64,000 nt of DNA, taken from positions 62,001 to 126,000 of the forward strand of contig NZ_AUHJ01000010.1 in assembly GCF_000423125.1 (NCBI RefSeq). Reading direction: 5' to 3'. A model generated the notes under the pieces. That model had not been told where the DNA came from. It searched no databases and saw only the letters and a program-made list of their open reading frames with translations. The translations under genes and the position numbers were made by a program. The DNA is from Haliea salexigens DSM 19537. Lineage in GTDB: Bacteria > Pseudomonadota > Gammaproteobacteria > Pseudomonadales > Halieaceae. Shown here piece after piece: positions 59,897 to 64,000 of the stretch (positions are counted from its first letter, which is position 1; each line of letters begins with the position of its first letter).

Positions 59897-62758
59897 TCAA
59901 CGCTCCCTGGGCACGCCCCGAGACTCGGAGGCCACGTTGGCGTTGACATCAGGGCCACTCGGCAAGCGGATGAAATGTTCAATCGGAAAGTCGAGCGCAT
60001 CGCGGTCGCGATCGAGCACGATCAACCCGGGCTCGTCGGTGGTCAGCCAGGCGCCACAGGCCTCGCCCGCATCGCAAATGAACAGGTCGTTGTCGGCATC
60101 AGTGCCGGCAAATACCTGGTAGGTGCCGTCCGGCAGGTCCTGGAAGCGGAAAGCATAGCGGCCCGCCTCCGCGCGCGCCACGCTTTGTGCAATCGCGGCG
60201 TCCGTGGCGGGGTCGTAGACGATAACGTAGAGCACTCCGACGTCCGCCACTGCGGCATCGCCCACGGAGAGCAGCGCGCGAACCTGCAGGCTGTTGGCAC
60301 TGGAGCGCGCGCTCACCGTGGCGGAATAAAGACCGTCAGCCAGGCCACTGCGGTCAACCTGCAGCCGGTAGCGGCCCAGGCCAGCGGCATCGACCTCCAG
60401 CGCGCTGACGCTGAGCCAGCTGGCGTCGCTGTCGAAACCCAGCACCTGCAGGTCGCCACTGCCGCCGTTGCTGAGGGTGATGTCCAGTTGCTCCCTGGCA
60501 CCGCCAAAGTTGAGCGACTGGCTGGACGCGCGCAAGGTGGCGGGCGGCGTGAACGTCTCGCCGATACTGGCCAGCGCGGCTTCCACCGCCTTGCGCGCGT
60601 TCACCAGTCCGTGGCCGTAAAGGTCGTCGCGGCCAGCGCTGCCAAGGTCGTCGGTCAGGCTGCCGCTCTGCAGCAGGGATTCCAGCTGCGGCCCATCCAG
60701 CTGCGGATTGATACTCTTCATGAGCGCGATAACGCCTGACACGTGCGGTGCGGCCATCGAGGTGCCGTTGAGAAAGGTGTAGGCGAATTCCACGCCGCCG
60801 GCGTCGGCGGAGCCGCCGGTGCTGAGGATGCCGTCCGGATAGCCATCGCCGTTGAAATCGGTACTGCCATCACCGCCGGGCGCGCTAATGTCGATGGAGG
60901 TGCCGCGGTTGCTGTAGCTGGCAATCTCGCGCTGTGCGTCTACCGCAGCGACGGAAATAACCCCGTCGTATGCCGCCGGATAGGCCGGTGCACGGGTGGC
61001 CTCGTTGCCGGCCGAGGCCACCACGATGGTGCCGCGCTCGCGCAACTCGCGGTACAGGGCCTGATTCATCTGGCTGAAACCCTCACCGCTCAGGCTCAGG
61101 TTGATGATAGCTGCCGCGGCGGCGGGGAAGGTACCGGAGTCGTTGGCGAGGCCGGCGGCGAAGCGCACGGCTTGTGCCACGTCGTAGGACGTGCCGCCCC
61201 CGTCATCAAGTGCCCGCAGGGGCATCACGCGGGCGCCCCAGGCGACGCCGCTGACGCCAATGCCGTTGTTGCCCCGCGCCGCCACGGTGCCTGCAACGTG
61301 AGTGCCGTGAAAGCGGCTATTGCCCGGGTTGGCGCGGTTACCTGGGTCCTCGGGGTCGGGGTCTATACCGTCGCCATCGGCTGCGGGGTCGCGCACGAAG
61401 TCGTAGCCTGCCACCAACTGGCCCGCCAGATCCGGGTGATTGGACAGGATGCCGGTATCAATGACCGCGACGATGACGCCCGGATCGCCAATGGTCACAT
61501 CCCACGCTGCGGGAAGACCAATCAGCGGGTAGTGCCATTGCAGATCGTAGGCGCTGTCGTTCGGCTCCAGCGCGGTGTGCAGACGGTAATTGGGTTCGAC
61601 GTGGCGCACGTCAGGCTGTCGGCGCAGTTGCTTTACGCTGATGAGCGTCTCCCAGCGCTCGCGGCGGGCGCTGTTCTGGAAGTCGTTTTTGCGACGCGCA
61701 GCCGTGCCCAGCCGCTGTCGTTCCGCCTGGCCGGCCAGAATTTCGAGCAGACGCGCGCGGCCGGGGCCGCCAGCACGTTCCTGCATACCCATCTGGTAGG
61801 CCAGGTCGGCGTGAAAGAAGCCCGGCGCGAGGATCTCGCTTTCCGCGAATTCCACGATGATTTCGCCGGGTACCAGCTCGGCATCCGTGCGCGGTGCGCT
61901 GTCGAGTGCCGGGCTGCCAACCGCCAGGATATAGTTGGTTGCACCGAGAAATGCCGTCACATTCACCAGGTAAGTGCCGTTTTCCGGCGCTGTAACCGTT
62001 TCGATTTCGCCGGTCTCTACCGAGAAGTCGATCACTTCTCCCGCCTCGTTGTAGAGATACAGGTCCGCATCCGCGTCTTCAAAGTCCGCTACCAGCAGGG
62101 TCACCGACTGGGCCGCCAGTAGCTCCAGGCGGAAGTAGTCGTCGATGTCACCCCTGAGTTGCGAGCGTCCCTCGGCCCCTGTTCCCGGTTGGTTGATATA
62201 GCCGCCCAGGGTTACCGGGTTGGCCAGCGCTTGTGCGCTGCCCGGCATATCGTTTGGCGTGTAGAGGCTGGCGGTGTCGTTGGTGTCGCCGTCCACTGCC
62301 TGGTTGCTGGAGGCGAGCACGGTGCCGCTCAGGTTCCAGCGGCCGACTGCCTCCCCTATGACCGTAATACGGGTGGATGCACTGGCGCTCGCCCCCTGGT
62401 TGTCGGTCACGCTCAGCGAGAAAACAAGGACGGTGTCGGCGCCCACGGCGGGCGCTGTGAAGCGGGCGGTGGCCGTTTCCCCGCCGACAATGGCCACGTT
62501 CGGGCCTTGTGTCTGGCGCCATTGATAGCGGCTGATACTTCCATCGGTGTCACGCGAGCCGCTGCCTTCGAGCGTAACCTCACTGCCACCTGTCACGGAA
62601 GAGGGGCCCGTTACCTGTGCAATGGGCGGTTGATTTGCGGCTGGCCGGGTTTCACCGCCGCCCCCACCGCCGCCGCAAGCCGCGAGCAATGCGGTCAGCC
62701 AGAGCCCGCAGAAGAGCCTGGTGCTCACGTGGCTGACGCTGTCGTTGTACTGTGGCAT
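59897..62758 (-). CDS. S8 subtilisin-like protease, large lipoprotein
   Basis: The 953-residue product has a lipobox LLAACGGGG (Cys about 25, followed by seven Gly) after a signal peptide. Then come a PKD-like domain (about 40-125; PPIAQVTGPSSVTGG, then DTDGSISRYQWRQTQGP), a PPC-type domain (about 190-285; DDYFRLELLAAQSVTLLVADF), and the S8 domain with catalytic Asp in VIVAVIDTGIL (about 431), His in RFHGTHVAGTV (about 483) and Ser in NGTSMAAPHVSG (about 666). C-terminal to it are a BACON-like domain (about 745-840) and a final module with the Asp/Asn-rich GTDADNDLFICDAGEACG. It is probably anchored outside the inner membrane or at the outer membrane. Confidence 0.94.
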   Translation of the reverse strand: MPQYNDSVSHVSTRLFCGLWLTALLAACGGGGGGGETRPAANQPPIAQVTGPSSVTGGSEVTLEGSGSRDTDGSISRYQWRQTQGPNVAIVGGETATARFTAPAVGADTVLVFSLSVTDNQGASASASTRITVIGEAVGRWNLSGTVLASSNQAVDGDTNDTASLYTPNDMPGSAQALANPVTLGGYINQPGTGAEGRSQLRGDIDDYFRLELLAAQSVTLLVADFEDADADLYLYNEAGEVIDFSVETGEIETVTAPENGTYLVNVTAFLGATNYILAVGSPALDSAPRTDAELVPGEIIVEFAESEILAPGFFHADLAYQMGMQERAGGPGRARLLEILAGQAERQRLGTAARRKNDFQNSARRERWETLISVKQLRRQPDVRHVEPNYRLHTALEPNDSAYDLQWHYPLIGLPAAWDVTIGDPGVIVAVIDTGILSNHPDLAGQLVAGYDFVRDPAADGDGIDPDPEDPGNRANPGNSRFHGTHVAGTVAARGNNGIGVSGVAWGARVMPLRALDDGGGTSYDVAQAVRFAAGLANDSGTFPAAAAAIINLSLSGEGFSQMNQALYRELRERGTIVVASAGNEATRAPAYPAAYDGVISVAAVDAQREIASYSNRGTSIDISAPGGDGSTDFNGDGYPDGILSTGGSADAGGVEFAYTFLNGTSMAAPHVSGVIALMKSINPQLDGPQLESLLQSGSLTDDLGSAGRDDLYGHGLVNARKAVEAALASIGETFTPPATLRASSQSLNFGGAREQLDITLSNGGSGDLQVLGFDSDASWLSVSALEVDAAGLGRYRLQVDRSGLADGLYSATVSARSSANSLQVRALLSVGDAAVADVGVLYVIVYDPATDAAIAQSVARAEAGRYAFRFQDLPDGTYQVFAGTDADNDLFICDAGEACGAWLTTDEPGLIVLDRDRDALDFPIEHFIRLPSGPDVNANVASESRGVPRER

Positions 62759-62912
62759 GTTGAGGCTTCCTGCGAGTGTACACGGCAGTATAGCGACAAA
62801 TTCCGGCCTGCAACCCTGCGGGTTGGCATGTCTCTTTCGCCGTCTGATTCCGTCCAGCCACTGCCCAGGAAAAGCCGTGGATTTGTTGCTTTTGGAAAGG
62901 CATTGCTCTAAT

Positions 62913-62930
62913 TTGTACACACGTGTGCAA
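62913..62930. promoter_or_regulatory. Near-perfect 18-base palindrome upstream of the amidohydrolase
   Basis: TTGTACACACGTGTGCAA is an inverted repeat with only one mismatched pair (T/G at the fourth position from each end); the core CACACGTGTG is perfect. It lies 62 bases before the amidohydrolase ATG at 62992 and 155 bases from the divergent protease start, so it may be an operator for either. Confidence 0.55.
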
Positions 62931-62991
62931 TTTTTGTGCAGCGCTCATTCATCAACAATAATGCAATGGTTATTTGCAGAGAGAGAAGGTC

Positions 62992-64000
62992 ATGTCCGAT
63001 AAATTGATAGTGGTATCGTCCGACTGCCACGCCGGCCTCCATATCGCCGACTACAAGCCCTATGTTGAGTCCAAGTATCACGACATCATGGACACCGCCG
63101 TGCCGGTGCAGATCGAGATCACGGACAAGGCGGAACAAAGTTTCCTGATCAAGGAAATCAACGATGCCTGGCGCGAGCCCATCAAGAAGCAGCTCACCGG
63201 CGCATGGGACTACGACGAGCGTATTGCCATGCTGGAGCAGGATGGCATTGCGGCTGAGGTAATTTTCCCCGACGGCATCACCGAGATGAACACGCCACCT
63301 TTTGGTGCGGGGCTGGGGCTTTCGCCGCGCAATGCCGTGCCGGAACTGCAGTGGGCGGGCGCGATGGCCCACAACCGCTGGTTGGCCGAGTTTTGTGCCA
63401 ACGACCCGGCTCGCCATATTGGTGTCGCCTCCATTCCCCTGCTGTGGGATGTCCAGCAGGCGGTGGACGCCGTGCGCTGGTGCGTCGACAACGGCCTGAA
63501 GTCCGTGATGATCCCGACGCTCTGGGGTGACAATGACCCCTACCACCATGTGAAGTACGACCCGTTCTGGGAAGTGTGTCAGGAGCTCGGTGTGATTGTT
63601 CACTTTCACTCGGGCCCGGCACCGCAGCCCGAGTACTTTGGCGAGCAGTGGCCAATGGAAGACCTGAGCGACAAGCTGCCGGGTGCCATGGGCATTTACG
63701 TGTCCGAAGTCATGTGGTGGTTGTATCGCCCGCTCACCTTCATGATCTGGGGCGGCGTTTTCGAGCGTTTCCCGCGGTTGAAGGTGGTGCTCACCGAGGG
63801 GGGCACGGTGTTCATGCTGCCACCCTGGCTGCGCTTGCTGGACCACAACTACTTTGATGTACAGTTCTCGGCCAAGCTGGGCGACTTCCGCAGCCATCTG
63901 TCGATGTCCCCGGGCGAGTACTTCCAGCGCAACGTCGCCGTCGGCGCCTCCTGTGTGCCGCGCGCAGATATTGAGCTGCGCAATATCATCGGCATCGACA
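62992..64000 (+). CDS. Amidohydrolase-2 family enzyme, 5' part only
   Basis: The frame is open to the window end (336 codons and one base). The N-terminal motif VVSSDCHAG carries the first metal ligands (Asp-x-His). YDERIAMLEQDGIAAEVIFP and PRNAVPELQWAGAMAHNRWL follow, with a further His in IVHFHSGPAPQPEY (about residue 205). This is the PF04909-type amidohydrolase family, which includes ACMSD-like decarboxylases and hydrolases of aromatic compounds. The ATG is preceded by GAGAGAAGG, a strong ribosome site. The antisense frame across it is a shadow. The substrate is unknown. Confidence 0.9.
   Translation, partial: MSDKLIVVSSDCHAGLHIADYKPYVESKYHDIMDTAVPVQIEITDKAEQSFLIKEINDAWREPIKKQLTGAWDYDERIAMLEQDGIAAEVIFPDGITEMNTPPFGAGLGLSPRNAVPELQWAGAMAHNRWLAEFCANDPARHIGVASIPLLWDVQQAVDAVRWCVDNGLKSVMIPTLWGDNDPYHHVKYDPFWEVCQELGVIVHFHSGPAPQPEYFGEQWPMEDLSDKLPGAMGIYVSEVMWWLYRPLTFMIWGGVFERFPRLKVVLTEGGTVFMLPPWLRLLDHNYFDVQFSAKLGDFRSHLSMSPGEYFQRNVAVGASCVPRADIELRNIIGID

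Noticed and set aside
60743-62122. 459-codon plus-strand frame opposite the S8 protease
   Set aside because: The protease has the complete catalytic triad; the antisense frame has low-complexity Val/Ala/Gly sequence.
62908-63897. 329-codon minus-strand frame opposite the amidohydrolase
   Set aside because: The plus strand reads as an amidohydrolase with a strong ribosome site; this frame is a shadow of it.

Overview
The window reads as a chromosomal segment of a GC-rich marine gammaproteobacterium. The gene order ygfB-pepP-ubiH-ubiI, the zapB-like/zapA/6S RNA/fau block and the HAD-rppH-ptsP-lgt-thyA-folA block are gammaproteobacterial and resemble Pseudomonas. The TtpC-type TonB cluster, several TonB-dependent receptors, and the SSS and GPH symporters suggest the Halieaceae (OM60/NOR5) or a close cellvibrionale relative. 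That placement is an inference from gene content and not a database result. No phage, insertion sequence, CRISPR array, tRNA or rRNA was recognised.

Layout. 1-15560 is core metabolism: the end of ilvA, a 48-codon membrane ORF, fau, 6S RNA, zapA and a zapB-like gene on the minus strand, then ygfB, pepP, ubiH, ubiI, gcvH and rlmI on the plus strand. A HAD phosphatase follows on the minus strand, then rppH-ptsP, an NRDE protein (minus), and the overlapping lgt-thyA-folA genes. 15700-21382 is a seven-gene TonB energising operon (DUF3450, TtpC-like, ExbB, two ExbD, TonB, TPR protein) with a clear promoter and a bidirectional terminator shared with a cold-shock gene. 21820-26822 is a tightly coupled minus-strand operon: aldehyde dehydrogenase, glycerophosphodiesterase, pyruvate kinase, glucokinase. 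A small unknown gene and an MscS-type channel follow.

28489-36484 is the most distinctive accessory region. A TetR regulator is divergent from an SSS symporter, followed by a TonB-dependent receptor, an acyl-CoA ligase, an alpha/beta hydrolase, an NTF2-like protein and a YbaY-type lipoprotein. Three copies of the palindrome TTCAAC-N4-GTTGAA/G lie in its two control regions. One sits exactly between the -35 and -10 of the receptor promoter. I read this as an uptake and CoA-activation module for an unidentified carboxylate or ester, repressed by the TetR protein.

36568-38999 holds a small His/Cys membrane protein and a TonB receptor with His/Asp/Glu-rich loops (ZnuD-like, probable zinc uptake). 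38996-44045 holds GNAT, ubiX, an MFS-SDR pair, a two-domain cupin and a hydroxyacid dehydrogenase. 44057-50963 is a minus-strand operon, gor-ABC ATPase-GldF/GldG fusion-DUF4340-AraC, in which the last four genes overlap by 4 bases each. 51076-62758 holds a DUF481 outer-membrane protein, DAHP synthase, a GPH sugar symporter, a zinc-ribbon protein, a diheme cytochrome c, an AlgP-like histone H1-type protein, an aldose dehydrogenase, a membrane protein, hemN with a textbook FNR/Anr promoter, and a large S8 protease lipoprotein. The window ends inside an amidohydrolase gene preceded by an 18-base palindrome.

Most reading frames opposite real genes are shadows of GC-rich codon usage and were left out.
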